DNA of 44,567 nt from Clostridiales bacterium DTU083 (GCA_001512915.1 LFTC01000064.1:1-44567), one strand, 5' to 3'; positions 1 through 9,970 are shown, counted from the stretch's first letter. The notes: generated from the letters alone by a model not told the origin. Made by a program: numbers and translations.

Positions 1-3000
1 ACCAATCACAGCGGCAGCGGAAGAATGATAGAAATAACCAGCTATTTCGAAGTTGTGCTGTACCCCCATGCTGCAGATTTGGCACATCCTGCTTTTGCAA
101 ACCTTTTTGTACACACTGAGTATATATCCGAAACAAATGTAATATTGGCAAATCGCAGGCCGAAAAGTAGTGATGACAAGTCATTATGGTTGTTTCATAC
201 CTTAATCACTGATGGTGAAGCAGTTGGAAGCATACAATATGAAACAGACCGATCAAAGTTTATTGGACGTAACAGAAACCTTAGAAACCCCCAGGTGATG
301 GATCCTGAGTTTCCTTTGTCCAACACGTCGGGGGCAGTCTTGGATCCAATTGTAAGCATGCGAATACGATTATTTATTCCGGCAGGTGAAACAGTAAATG
401 TTACATATATAACCGGTGTAACAGAAACAAGGGAGTCGGCCTTGTTATTGGCCAGAGAGAATCAGAACAGCAATATGCCCCAACGTGCCAAGGAATTGGC
501 ATGGACACATTCTCAAGTTGAATTAAGGTACTTGAAGTTAACTGCAGGCCAGGCCAGTCTTTTTCAGACTATGGCCTCTCAAATCTTGTATGCTCAGCCT
601 CCGGAGGACTGGAAGCAATTTGTGGTCGAAAAGAATAGGAAAGGCCAGACTGCACTTTGGGCATATGGCATATCGGGAGATTTGCCTATAGTGGTTTTGA
701 AAGTCAGCAAAATGGAACATTTGGAAATGGCCAAACAAATGCTTACAGCCCATGAGTTCTTTAAGTTAAAAGGGCTGGCAATTGATTTGATCCTGTTAAA
801 TGAGTTCGGAAGCAGTTATGAACAGCCGGTACAGGAAAGACTGCAGGAAATGGTCTCTGTAAGCCATGCCAGGGAATTGATCGACAGACCGGGAGGAGTA
901 TATATAAGGCAAAGTGCAAATATTCCCAAAGATGATCTGAATCTCCTGCTGGTAACTGCAAGGCTGGTAATAGATGCTGAAAAAGGCTGTATTGCTGATC
1001 AATTGCATATAGATGATAAGACATATAAAGCCCCTGAGCTGGTTGCAACCGAAATTGATTATCAGTGTGATGATATACAGATGATAGAACCTCCTGAGAA
1101 TTTGATATATCAAAACCATTTGGGTGGCTTTTTGCAGGACGGCAGGGAATACATTATCTATCTGAAAAATGGGCACAGTACTCCATTGCCTTGGAGCAAT
1201 ATTATTGCCAATAAAGATTTTGGATTCTTAGTTACTGAGTCCGGTTCGGGTTATACTTGGTGCAAAAACAGCCGGGAAAACAAGCTGACTCCATGGTCCA
1301 ATGACCCGGTATGCGACCCTGCGGGAGAAGCCCTGTATATACGTGATGACTTAACCGGAGAGTACTGGACTGTTACAGCATTGCCAGTAAAAAGAAATAT
1401 GGCGTATTTGATCCGCCACGGTCAAGGATATTCTGTATTTCAAAACATATACTGCGGCATTAAAGCCGAACAAACAGTGTTTGCAGCCGCTACTGATCCA
1501 ATTAAGATTGTAAAAGTATATTTGGAGAACTGCACCAATCAACCCAGAGAATTATCACTGTTTTTTTATGCAGAGTGGGTCCTGGGCGTAAACAGAGAAG
1601 AAACTGCCCGCTTTATTGTTACCAGCTTCGATAGCAGCAGTAATTGCATTTTGGCATATAATCGTTATAATGAAGAGTTTGCTGAAAGAACAGCTTTTTT
1701 GTCCAGCAATATGCCAATCAATTCCTATACTTCATTAAAAAGCGAGTTTTTGGGCAGAAATGGTTCTATGGAGGAGCCGCAGGCAATGAAATTAAAGTAT
1801 TTTTCAAACCGAACCGGCGTGCAGCATGATCCTTGCTCTGCAATTCAAGTTCAGCTTAATATGACACCGGGGGAGAACAAGGTAATATTGTTCCTGCTGG
1901 GGCAGGGAGAAAGCCTGGAACATGCAAGACAGCTTGTTAAAACGTATAATTCAATTGAGCAGGCTGAACTTGAATTAAATGAAGTAAAAAGGTTATGGGA
2001 AGAAAAGCTGGGTGTTATAGAAGTATTTACCCCTGATAAGTCCATGGATTTTATGCTGAACAGGTGGCTGATCTATCAGACATACGCCTGCCGCATGCTT
2101 GCAAGAACAGGCTTTTACCAAGCCGGAGGAGCGTTTGGTTTCAGAGACCAGTTGCAAGATGTAATGGCTTTGGCATATTGTGAGCCTGGAATAATGAGGC
2201 AGCAGATTCTCATGGCCGCAGCTCATCAATTCCTGGAGGGCGATGTGCAACACTGGTGGCATCCACCCTATAGAGGTGTGCGAACACGCATTACAGACGA
2301 CTTATTGTTCCTTCCATTTGTTACAGCGGATTATATTGAGAAAACAGGTGACTGGAGCATACTGGACGAAGTGGTAAGCTTTCTTGAAGAGAAACCTTTG
2401 AATCCCGATGAACATGACAGGTATTCAATTCCGAAAGTAACTGAAGATAAGACTAGCATCTATGACCATTGCATACGTGCTATTGAAAGGGCTATGAGAT
2501 TCGGAAACCATGGACTGCCGTTGATGGGCGGGGGAGACTGGAACGATGGCATGGATAAGGTTGGTACTAAGGGTAAAGGTGAAAGTGTATGGCTGGGATG
2601 GTTTCTATATGCAGTTTTGAATCGCTTTATACCTGTTTGCGAAGCCAAAGATGATATGGAAAGGGTGAAACGCTATAAAACTTCTGCAGATGAATTACTG
2701 CATTCTATTGAACAACATGCATGGGATGGGGGATGGTACCGCCGTGCCTACTTTGATGACGGCACACCTCTTGGTTCGGAAGAAAACGAAGAATGCCGGA
2801 TAGATTCCATATCCCAGTCTTGGGCTGTCATATCCGGTGGAGGCAGATCAGAGAGAGTAAAGGCTGCAATGCGTGCTGTAAATCACTATCTGGTAGATGA
2901 AGAGGCCGGATTAATCAAGCTGCTTTCTCCTCCTTTTGATAAGTCTGAACTGGAGCCGGGTTACATAAAAGGATATCTTCCCGGAGTAAGGGAGAACGGG

Positions 3001-3507
3001 GGACAGTATACGCATGCTGCTGTCTGGACGATAATGGCTTTTGCGCGATTGGGCGAAGGAAATCAGGCTCATAAACTATATCATTTGATAAATCCTGTCA
3101 ATCACACTAAGTCCTATTTGGATGTAACAACTTATAAAGGGGAACCTTATGTGATGGCGGCTGATGTCTATACAGTACAGCCTCACATCGGCCGCAGCGG
3201 ATGGACATGGTATACCGGTTCTGCCGGCTGGATGTATCAGGTTGGCCTGGGTGAAATCCTTGGATTTAAGAAAAAAGGAAGCAAACTTATAATCGATCCC
3301 TGTATTCCGGAGGATTGGCCTGGATTTCAAATAATATATAAGTCAGGAGATACTCAGTATAATATTGAAGTCAAGAATCCTCAAAAAGTGCAGCACGGTG
3401 TAAAAAGCATAACCTTGGACGGACAATTGTTAAATGAATTATTTGTACCTTTAATAGATGATGGAAAACTACATCACATAGTAGTTACAATGGGAACCGG
3501 GCAATAA
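1..3507 (+). CDS. Glycosyltransferase 36 / GH94-type protein, C-terminal part of a cyclic beta-1,2-glucan synthase-like (NdvB-like) enzyme; 5' end outside the window
   Basis: The frame is open from base 1 (TNHSGSGR-MIEITSYFEVVL...), matching the internal 'EITSYxEVVLxPxxADxAHPAFxNLFV' segment of NdvB-like proteins; catalytic-region motif GGGDWNDGMDKVG and 'GYLPGVRENGGQYTHAAVW'. The ATG at 25 is very unlikely to be the true start. Confidence 0.85.
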   Translation, partial: TNHSGSGRMIEITSYFEVVLYPHAADLAHPAFANLFVHTEYISETNVILANRRPKSSDDKSLWLFHTLITDGEAVGSIQYETDRSKFIGRNRNLRNPQVMDPEFPLSNTSGAVLDPIVSMRIRLFIPAGETVNVTYITGVTETRESALLLARENQNSNMPQRAKELAWTHSQVELRYLKLTAGQASLFQTMASQILYAQPPEDWKQFVVEKNRKGQTALWAYGISGDLPIVVLKVSKMEHLEMAKQMLTAHEFFKLKGLAIDLILLNEFGSSYEQPVQERLQEMVSVSHARELIDRPGGVYIRQSANIPKDDLNLLLVTARLVIDAEKGCIADQLHIDDKTYKAPELVATEIDYQCDDIQMIEPPENLIYQNHLGGFLQDGREYIIYLKNGHSTPLPWSNIIANKDFGFLVTESGSGYTWCKNSRENKLTPWSNDPVCDPAGEALYIRDDLTGEYWTVTALPVKRNMAYLIRHGQGYSVFQNIYCGIKAEQTVFAAATDPIKIVKVYLENCTNQPRELSLFFYAEWVLGVNREETARFIVTSFDSSSNCILAYNRYNEEFAERTAFLSSNMPINSYTSLKSEFLGRNGSMEEPQAMKLKYFSNRTGVQHDPCSAIQVQLNMTPGENKVILFLLGQGESLEHARQLVKTYNSIEQAELELNEVKRLWEEKLGVIEVFTPDKSMDFMLNRWLIYQTYACRMLARTGFYQAGGAFGFRDQLQDVMALAYCEPGIMRQQILMAAAHQFLEGDVQHWWHPPYRGVRTRITDDLLFLPFVTADYIEKTGDWSILDEVVSFLEEKPLNPDEHDRYSIPKVTEDKTSIYDHCIRAIERAMRFGNHGLPLMGGGDWNDGMDKVGTKGKGESVWLGWFLYAVLNRFIPVCEAKDDMERVKRYKTSADELLHSIEQHAWDGGWYRRAYFDDGTPLGSEENEECRIDSISQSWAVISGGGRSERVKAAMRAVNHYLVDEEAGLIKLLSPPFDKSELEPGYIKGYLPGVRENGGQYTHAAVWTIMAFARLGEGNQAHKLYHLINPVNHTKSYLDVTTYKGEPYVMAADVYTVQPHIGRSGWTWYTGSAGWMYQVGLGEILGFKKKGSKLIIDPCIPEDWPGFQIIYKSGDTQYNIEVKNPQKVQHGVKSITLDGQLLNELFVPLIDDGKLHHIVVTMGTGQ

Positions 3508-3520
3508 TGCTCGGTTTTTT
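3495..3520 (+). terminator. Intrinsic terminator of the GH94 gene, overlapping its stop codon
   Basis: ACCGGGCA-ATAA-TGCTCGGT followed by TTTTT; the TAA stop (3505-3507) lies in the loop. Confidence 0.8.
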
Positions 3521-3580
3521 CTTGATTTTGCATGAGAATAAAGCGGGAAGGATAAACATAGTTTTAATCAGGAATCAGAA

Positions 3581-4333
3581 ATGGGGGGATTACAAGTGAG
3601 GTATATTTATATTTCCAGGAAGTGGCTTATAGTATTGTGGATAATACTGGGCATAATATTATTTTTATTTTTCCGCGCCGGTATGGAAAATGCCGATATG
3701 ACGGCTGCATTTTCTACTCCTGTTGCAAAAAAGGTAATAGTAATAGATCCAGGTCATGGGGGATTTGATTCAGGTGCAGTAAGCCCCTCTGGCATCAGAG
3801 AAGATGAGCTAAACTTAAAAGTGGCTTTAAAGCTTAAGCACTATCTTGCAGGACATAAAGCAAATGTTATTCTGACAAGAGAAACTAACGACAGTTTAGC
3901 TTCAAGCAAATCGGAAGATATGCGCAAACGGGTTGAGATAATAAGAAAAAGCAATCCGGACATAGTAATCAGCATACATATGAATAAATTTTCTCAAAGC
4001 AAATATTTTGGCGCACAAACTTTCTACATGGCTGGAAGCGAGGAGGGCAAGAGACTGGCTCATTGTATACAAAACAAGCTGCTGGAAAATCTGATAGAGG
4101 GAAATCGGAGGCAAATCAAGGCAGCTAAAAATCTGCTGATTCTGAAGGCAGATAAGGCACCATCTGTAATTGTAGAGTGTGGCTTTCTTTCAAATCCTGA
4201 AGAGGAGTCACTCCTGATAACCGATGAATATCAGGAAAAAATTGCATGGTCCATTTTTTGCGGAATTATAGATTACTTTGCTAATGAAGAAGCTTTGCAT
4301 TGGGATAGTATTGAAACAACGGAATTTATATAG
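3581..4333 (+). CDS. cwlD: N-acetylmuramoyl-L-alanine amidase, CwlD family
   Basis: Amidase_3 motifs: VIDPGHGGFDSGAVSPSG, VISIHMNKF, VIVECGFLSNPEEE; N-terminal membrane anchor. GTG at 3596 is an alternative start. Confidence 0.85.
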   Translation: MGGLQVRYIYISRKWLIVLWIILGIILFLFFRAGMENADMTAAFSTPVAKKVIVIDPGHGGFDSGAVSPSGIREDELNLKVALKLKHYLAGHKANVILTRETNDSLASSKSEDMRKRVEIIRKSNPDIVISIHMNKFSQSKYFGAQTFYMAGSEEGKRLAHCIQNKLLENLIEGNRRQIKAAKNLLILKADKAPSVIVECGFLSNPEEESLLITDEYQEKIAWSIFCGIIDYFANEEALHWDSIETTEFI

Positions 4334-4570
4334 ACTATCAGTTTTATACAGCTCCTTTTCTATTAAAAGACTAAAAAAATGTACAATTTGGATTATAATT
4401 TATGAGAGTATGATATAATTTTATTAAGTAGGACAGGCCTCTATAATGCAACCTATCCAAAGGCAACGAAAAATGACAAAAAATTCGGAAATATGTAAGT
4501 GATGTCTTTTTACTGCCTGGCATTTGTTATATAATGTATATATTCAACTAGCTAAGAGGGGCGTGTTAGC

Positions 4571-5422
4571 ATGTGGGATGGGCTCTCCAGATTAATTTCT
4601 TATATTGATCCTTATATTCAATTTCCCTGGGTCATCCGGCATGTTATTGATATTTCAATAGTTGCATTTGTTCTTTATAAGCTTTTGCTGCTAATTCGCG
4701 AAACCCGTGCGGAGCAGGTACTTAAAGGCTTGGCTATACTGCTTTTTGCAACAAAGCTCAGTGAAGTTCTGCAGTTTAATACTATTTATTGGATACTTAA
4801 AAACACCGCTACGGTTGGCGTAATTGCTTTACTCATTGTATTTCAGCCTGAACTGCGCAGAGCGTTGGAACAAATAGGCCGGGGTCAGCTTTTCGACAGA
4901 CTTTTTCTGCGGGATGATATGGATCCTTCCATACTAATAAATGAAGTGGTGCGATCAGTGCAGAATTTGGCCAGGATGAAGGTAGGAGCTTTAATTGTAA
5001 TTGAACGAAAAACAGGAATAAACGAAATTATTGAAACCGGGGTTAAAATTGACGGTGAGCTGTCCAGTGCATTGCTGGAAAACATCTTTGTGGTAAACAC
5101 GCCTCTGCACGACGGAGCTGTAGTTATACGCGGAGATCGTATTGCTGCAGCAGGATGTTTTCTGCCTCTGACAGAGAACAATAACATCAGCAAACAGCTG
5201 GGAACCAGGCATAGAGCCGCCATTGGCATAACCGAGGTATCCGATGCAATAGCCATAGTAGTGTCGGAGGAAACCGGAGTTATTTCCATTGCAGATAATG
5301 GCAAACTGACTCGTTATCTGGATGCAAAGGCCTTGAAAGAGATACTAAAGAAGGTATACATCAGGGAAAAGGAACCCCGTTCCTTCATTCCTAAAAAATG
5401 GAGGTCTAGGAATGAGCAGTAG
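4571..5422 (+). CDS. cdaA: Diadenylate cyclase CdaA (c-di-AMP synthase)
   Basis: DGA motif (NTPLHDGAVVIRGDRIAAAGCFLPLTE) and RHRAAIG; N-terminal transmembrane segments. Confidence 0.95.
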   Translation: MWDGLSRLISYIDPYIQFPWVIRHVIDISIVAFVLYKLLLLIRETRAEQVLKGLAILLFATKLSEVLQFNTIYWILKNTATVGVIALLIVFQPELRRALEQIGRGQLFDRLFLRDDMDPSILINEVVRSVQNLARMKVGALIVIERKTGINEIIETGVKIDGELSSALLENIFVVNTPLHDGAVVIRGDRIAAAGCFLPLTENNNISKQLGTRHRAAIGITEVSDAIAIVVSEETGVISIADNGKLTRYLDAKALKEILKKVYIREKEPRSFIPKKWRSRNEQ

Positions 5423-6686
5423 ATTTTTGACAAGCAATTTATCCTTAAAAATCATATCAGTGATTGCAGCTATCATTCTCTGGTTGTATGCTGTAAGTGA
5501 ATTAAATCCAGAAACGACAAAAACCATAAATGATATCCCTGTGGAAATCATAAATATGGATGCTTTAAATGAAAAGAACCTGACTTTGGCTGAGGACCCT
5601 GCAAGCAGTATTTCTATACGTATCCGAGGTTTGGTAAATGACATAAGAAAAGTCAACACTTCAAATATAAAAGCTATTTTGGATTTAGGCGAAATAGATT
5701 GGACAGGCACCAACACGGTGCCGCTTAATGTGGAGGGGTTGCTCCCTCGGGAAGTAAAGCTTGATAAGATTCCTGAAATTCCGGTAACAATTAACAGAAT
5801 CACAAGTAAATTAGTACCGGTTGTTGTAGAGTTAACCGGTAAAAGTGAGGACGGCTACTATGTACATGAGCCTATAGTGGAACCCCGCCAAATAACCATA
5901 TATGGTGCAGAATCATTAGTAGACAGCGTTGTTCAGGGTGTGGTTCATATAAATCTTGATAAAGATGTAAGCACAATTGAACAATCCCTTATGATTAAGC
6001 TGGTAGATGGAGAGGGGAACATAATAGAATCAAAATATCTTAATATGAAACAAAGCTCTGCATTGGTAACAATACCCATTTACCCGCTTAAAACAGTGGA
6101 TGTGAGGGCCAATATAATAGGTGAGCCGGCTGAAGGCTTTGTAATAGATAAAATATCTGTTAATCCGCCCCAGGTATCAGTTAATGGTTTTGCCAGCATT
6201 ATTGAAAGACTGTCTTACCTGACAACAGAAGCAATAGACATACAAGGCGCTGTAGGCAATATTGAGAAAAAGGTTGACATTGTACTGGATAACGGGATTT
6301 ATCTTGTACCAGGGCAGCCTTCCAGTGTAAATATAATCGTTAATATCAGCGAGACTACAATTGAAACAACTCTGACATTGGATCAGGTGGAATTACAAAA
6401 TGTTCCGGAAGGTTATGAGGCTGAATTAGACAATCCTCCCATAACTGTCCAGTTAAGAGGGCCATATACAAAAGTTAATACGCTTAATCCTCAAAACTTA
6501 TCCCCTGCAGTTGACCTGTCTGAACTTATCACGGAAGATGGAGTTTTAGAGCCGGGTCAATATGAATTGCCTCTAAAAATTAATGTGCCTGATCAGATAG
6601 AGCTTGTTCAAATATCCCATGAAAGAGTTAAAGTAAATGTCAGCTCTGTTGATTCTTCCATTAATACAGGCGAACTAGCTGAATAA
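5412..6686 (+). CDS. cdaR: YbbR-domain protein, CdaR regulator of CdaA
   Basis: Overlaps the cdaA stop by 11 nt; N-terminal TM segment and repeated YbbR domains (VPVTVELTGKSEDGYYV..., VDVRANIIGEPAEGFVIDKISVNPPQVSV). Confidence 0.9.
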   Translation: MSSRFLTSNLSLKIISVIAAIILWLYAVSELNPETTKTINDIPVEIINMDALNEKNLTLAEDPASSISIRIRGLVNDIRKVNTSNIKAILDLGEIDWTGTNTVPLNVEGLLPREVKLDKIPEIPVTINRITSKLVPVVVELTGKSEDGYYVHEPIVEPRQITIYGAESLVDSVVQGVVHINLDKDVSTIEQSLMIKLVDGEGNIIESKYLNMKQSSALVTIPIYPLKTVDVRANIIGEPAEGFVIDKISVNPPQVSVNGFASIIERLSYLTTEAIDIQGAVGNIEKKVDIVLDNGIYLVPGQPSSVNIIVNISETTIETTLTLDQVELQNVPEGYEAELDNPPITVQLRGPYTKVNTLNPQNLSPAVDLSELITEDGVLEPGQYELPLKINVPDQIELVQISHERVKVNVSSVDSSINTGELAE

Positions 6687-6717
6687 GATTTTGGACAATA
6701 CTCCTTTTGTAAAATAA

Positions 6718-6743
6718 TTCAGCCTCTGCATCCAGAGGCTGAA
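6718..6743 (+). terminator. Hairpin downstream of cdaR (terminator-like, weak U-tract)
   Basis: Perfect 11-bp stem TTCAGCCTCTG-CATC-CAGAGGCTGAA; no strong poly-T follows. Confidence 0.6.
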
Positions 6744-6759
6744 TATAGTTTAAATTCAC

Positions 6760-6788
6760 TTGTCGGCTTTTTCAAACTATGCTATACT
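6760..6788 (+). promoter_or_regulatory. Sigma-A-type promoter of tRNA-Arg
   Basis: TTGTCG (6760-6765), 17-nt spacer, TATACT (6783-6788); the tRNA starts 13 nt downstream. Confidence 0.7.
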
Positions 6789-6800
6789 TCATATTGTTAA

Positions 6801-6876
6801 GCGTCTGTAGCTCAGTGGATAGAGCGTTCGACTCCGACTCGAAAGGTCGCAGGTTCGACTCCTGTCAGACGCACCA
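6801..6876 (+). tRNA. tRNA-Arg (anticodon CCG), CCA encoded
   Basis: Acceptor GCGTCTG/CAGACGC, D-arm GCTC/GAGC, anticodon stem TTCGA/TCGAA with loop CTCCGAC (anticodon CCG), T-arm GCAGG-TTCGACT-CCTGT, ACCA end. Confidence 0.95.
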
Positions 6877-6878
6877 GA

Positions 6879-6917
6879 ACCCTGCAGTATTAATGCATGC
6901 AGGGTTTTTTATTTTTT
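6879..6917 (+). terminator. Intrinsic terminator downstream of tRNA-Arg
   Basis: ACCCTGCA ... TGCAGGGT followed by TTTTTTATTTTTT. Confidence 0.85.
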
Positions 6918-7084
6918 CTATTAGTATTCTCCGGCAACTTTCCCACAGAATATATTAAATTTAATTAAATATTTGTTTATAATTCTTGTATGTGTATTTA
7001 ATAGGAAAGGATTTGTAGTATAATATTTAATAATCTCTTAGAGACAGCATAAAAACTGGATTTCAGGATAAGCGAGGTAATTTG

Positions 7085-8521
7085 GTGTACGACAAACAGT
7101 ATGAAATATTGGCCTTGACATTACGTTATTGGTTTTTACTGCTGATATTATACATTTTTGCAAAATGTGTTGTAAGAACACTGAAGGATGTATTTTCAGA
7201 TTCACCTTCGGAACGTTCTACAGGCAATATACCTTTTGTTTTAGCATTATTCTCCCTTTCTTCCTTTGGCCTGCTGGCCATGCAGGATTCTCAGAACTTT
7301 AACAAAGAAACTGCACTTTTAGGGATCATTATATCAGCCGGAGTATTATTTCAGTTTTATTTGATATATTTTCTGTTTCCGGGAATTGATGAAATATTGC
7401 TGTTGATGGTAAACACCCTTTCGATTGTGGGTTTTGTTATGCTTCAAAGATTAACCCCGGAATTGGCTTTACGACAGGTAGAATGGTTTGCAGCAGGTTG
7501 TATAATTCTGATGATTATTCTCCTGTTCTTTCCCCGTGTTAAAGGCTTGAAAATTATTTCTTATCCTATGATGGCATTAGGTCCGCTGATATTATTCCTG
7601 GTAGCCTTCATAGGTGAAGAGTCGGGAGGGGCTACAAGCCGTCTGCCAGTTGGGCAATTTTTCATACAGCCTGCTGAACTGGTGAAAGTAATCTATGTAT
7701 TGGTGCTGGCTGATTCATTGAAGAATGAGAAAACGATACGTGAAAAAGGTCTGCTTTTTTTATTTGTAGCTGCGTCTGTTTTGGGAGTTGTATTGCAAAA
7801 AGATTTAGGCGGCGCTTTGCATTATTTTCTGGTTTTCTTGTTTGTTTATCAGATCAGTACAAACGACTGGATTCTGACCGGGTTTGCTTCAGGGGCTGGT
7901 GTTTTGGCCTCTATAATAGCCTATAAAATTTTTCCTCATGTGCGTATCAGGGTGGAAGCATGGAAAAATCCATGGTCCGACATAGAGGGACGGGGCTGGC
8001 AGGTAGCTCAATCGCTTATGGCCATGGGCAGCGGCGGTTTGGTCGGCTTGGGTCTTGGCCTGGGCAGTCCTTATATTATACCGGCTTCCCGGACAGATTT
8101 TATTTTTGCAGCAATATGCGAAGAATTTGGTATTCTGGTCGGAGGTATGGTAATTGGCTTTTATGCTCTGATTATTATTCGAAGCATGCACAAGGCAAGT
8201 ATGGCACATAACCCTGAGGATATGCTGCTGGCATGCGGAAGCGCCGTATCATTAGCCGTCCAGGCTTTTATTATAATAGGCGGTGTGGTGAAAATGATCC
8301 CGCTCACAGGGATAACTCTGCCTTTTGTAAGCTATGGAGGCAGCTCAATGGTAGCCAGTTTTGCCCTGTTAGGGTTGATTCAAAGTGTATCAATAAAGAA
8401 TTACAGGCATGCCATAGAGATGGAGAACCAGGCAGACAGCGAAGAATATAGCAGGGAAGATGAAGATATTGAAGTAACACTGGATGAAGAAGAATTCTAC
8501 ATGGAAGGGGCAGAGGAATGA
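7085..8521 (+). CDS. FtsW/RodA/SpoVE family SEDS peptidoglycan polymerase
   Basis: Multi-TM protein with SEDS motifs (RLPVGQFFIQPAELVK, KDLGGALHYF, GWQVAQSLMAMGSGGLVGLGLG, TDFIFAAICEEFG, PLTGITLPFVSYGGSSMVASF). GTG start at 7085 (the track starts at TTG 7082). Confidence 0.9.
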   Translation: MYDKQYEILALTLRYWFLLLILYIFAKCVVRTLKDVFSDSPSERSTGNIPFVLALFSLSSFGLLAMQDSQNFNKETALLGIIISAGVLFQFYLIYFLFPGIDEILLLMVNTLSIVGFVMLQRLTPELALRQVEWFAAGCIILMIILLFFPRVKGLKIISYPMMALGPLILFLVAFIGEESGGATSRLPVGQFFIQPAELVKVIYVLVLADSLKNEKTIREKGLLFLFVAASVLGVVLQKDLGGALHYFLVFLFVYQISTNDWILTGFASGAGVLASIIAYKIFPHVRIRVEAWKNPWSDIEGRGWQVAQSLMAMGSGGLVGLGLGLGSPYIIPASRTDFIFAAICEEFGILVGGMVIGFYALIIIRSMHKASMAHNPEDMLLACGSAVSLAVQAFIIIGGVVKMIPLTGITLPFVSYGGSSMVASFALLGLIQSVSIKNYRHAIEMENQADSEEYSREDEDIEVTLDEEEFYMEGAEE

Positions 8522-9924
8522 AGCATCTGAAGCGCAATATACGCGGTGCATCAATGGTTTTGCTGAGCCTCTTCATGCTGTTGACAGCATATTTCTATTA
8601 TAATTTATTTTTATACAGCGACAGGTGGTTTTCTAATCCAAATAACGCCAGGGTCAGAGTGGATATGGATAACCCCCATATTATACCCGGCAGCATTATG
8701 GACCGAAATCAGACCGTACTTGTGGAAACTAAGTCTTTTGCTGAAAAAAACGGTTCCATAACTTATTACCGCCATTACAATAAGGATAGTAAATATGCGG
8801 CTCATGTAATCGGATCCAGGCAATACGGCATAGGAGCGGAAGTGCTTTATATAAAGTATTTATTAGGGTATGACAACAATCTTTTTGAACGTATTTACCA
8901 AAAGGCTTTTTTGGATCAGGAACAAGGCAACAATGTTATTCTTACTATTGACATGCAATTACAAAAATATATAGTTGACGCCATGGGCAATGAAAAAGGC
9001 AGTGTAGTACTTATGCATCCTCAAACCGGAGAGATACTGGCCATGGCCAGCCAGCCGACATTTGACCCTTCCATAATTCATGAAGAACCAGCTGAAGGGA
9101 GTCTGTTGAACAAGGCGGCACAAGGGCTTTATCCTCCCGGCTCCATTATGAAAGTTATTACTGCCGCTGCTGCTTTGGAAAATATAGAAGGAATAAGCGC
9201 CTATAGTATAAATTGCAAAGGTGTAACCGAAGTTGACGGTGTAGTGATTTCCTGTTATGGCGGTGAAGCTCACGGGAATGTGGACTTCACTCGTGCTATG
9301 GAAGTTTCATGTAATGCATATTTTGCTGAAATTGTTCAGAAAATAGGCTGGAAGCAGTTTAAGAAGACTGCAGAGGCATTTGGCTTCAACAAGGATTATA
9401 TATTCCCGGATATCAAAACAACCAAAAGCCATCTGCCTGTAAGCCGCAATACCGAAAAAGAAGAATTATTGTGGTCTGCTGTAGGCCAGGGTAAAGTGCT
9501 TGCCAGTCCGCTGCACATGGCTCTGGTAGCCTCTTCCATCGCAAATGGCGGAACAATGCTTGAGCCAAAATTGATTTATGGCATTCAGTCCAGAACCGGA
9601 AAAATACATCTCCAGCAAAGCAGGAAGATAGCTGAGCCTATTTCTTCCGAGGCTGCTGAAATATTGACAAACACATTGATCGGAGTTGTGGAAAACGGCA
9701 CCGGCCGTCAGGCGCGGTCTGTTGGCATGCTGATTGCTGGAAAAACAGGAACGGCAGAGGTCGGAGCAGATAAAAAACCCCATGCCTGGTTTATAGGCTT
9801 TGCACCGGCTGATAATCCTACATTGGCTATAGCAGTAATTTTGGAAAACTCAGGAACCGGAGGCAGCAAGGCTGCGCCCTTGGCTGCCAGGATACTGAGA
9901 GAAGCGTCAAAACTGGGTTATTAA
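8518..9924 (+). CDS. Class B penicillin-binding protein (PbpA-like transpeptidase)
   Basis: 4-nt ATGA overlap with the SEDS gene; SxxK (GSIMK), SCN (VSCNAYF) and KTG (AGKTGTAEV) transpeptidase motifs. Confidence 0.9.
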   Translation: MKHLKRNIRGASMVLLSLFMLLTAYFYYNLFLYSDRWFSNPNNARVRVDMDNPHIIPGSIMDRNQTVLVETKSFAEKNGSITYYRHYNKDSKYAAHVIGSRQYGIGAEVLYIKYLLGYDNNLFERIYQKAFLDQEQGNNVILTIDMQLQKYIVDAMGNEKGSVVLMHPQTGEILAMASQPTFDPSIIHEEPAEGSLLNKAAQGLYPPGSIMKVITAAAALENIEGISAYSINCKGVTEVDGVVISCYGGEAHGNVDFTRAMEVSCNAYFAEIVQKIGWKQFKKTAEAFGFNKDYIFPDIKTTKSHLPVSRNTEKEELLWSAVGQGKVLASPLHMALVASSIANGGTMLEPKLIYGIQSRTGKIHLQQSRKIAEPISSEAAEILTNTLIGVVENGTGRQARSVGMLIAGKTGTAEVGADKKPHAWFIGFAPADNPTLAIAVILENSGTGGSKAAPLAARILREASKLGY

Positions 9925-9937
9925 ATTATTTATACGG

Positions 9938-9965
9938 AAGAGAAGCTGAAAAGCTTCTCTTTTAT
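9938..9965 (+). terminator. Intrinsic terminator after the PBP gene
   Basis: AAGAGAAGCT-GAAA-AGCTTCTCTT followed by a T-rich tract. Confidence 0.8.
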
Positions 9966-9970
9966 ACTAA

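Noticed and set aside
4421-4525. Possible c-di-GMP-I (GEMM) riboswitch before cdaA, suggested by GCAACC...AAAGGCAACG
   Set aside because: The conserved GACGCAAAGCC core and the expected helices are not present; kept only as an unassigned leader.
5345-5803. Antisense ORF of 152 aa, and many similar minus-strand ORFs across the window
   Set aside because: They lie opposite strongly supported plus-strand genes, lack recognisable domains and convincing SD sequences, and look like shadow ORFs.
7960-8451. Plus-strand ORFs 7960..8211 and 8233..8451 overlapping the SEDS gene in another frame
   Set aside because: The 7085-8521 frame carries clear SEDS motifs; the alternative frames have no domain content and are not frameshift continuations.
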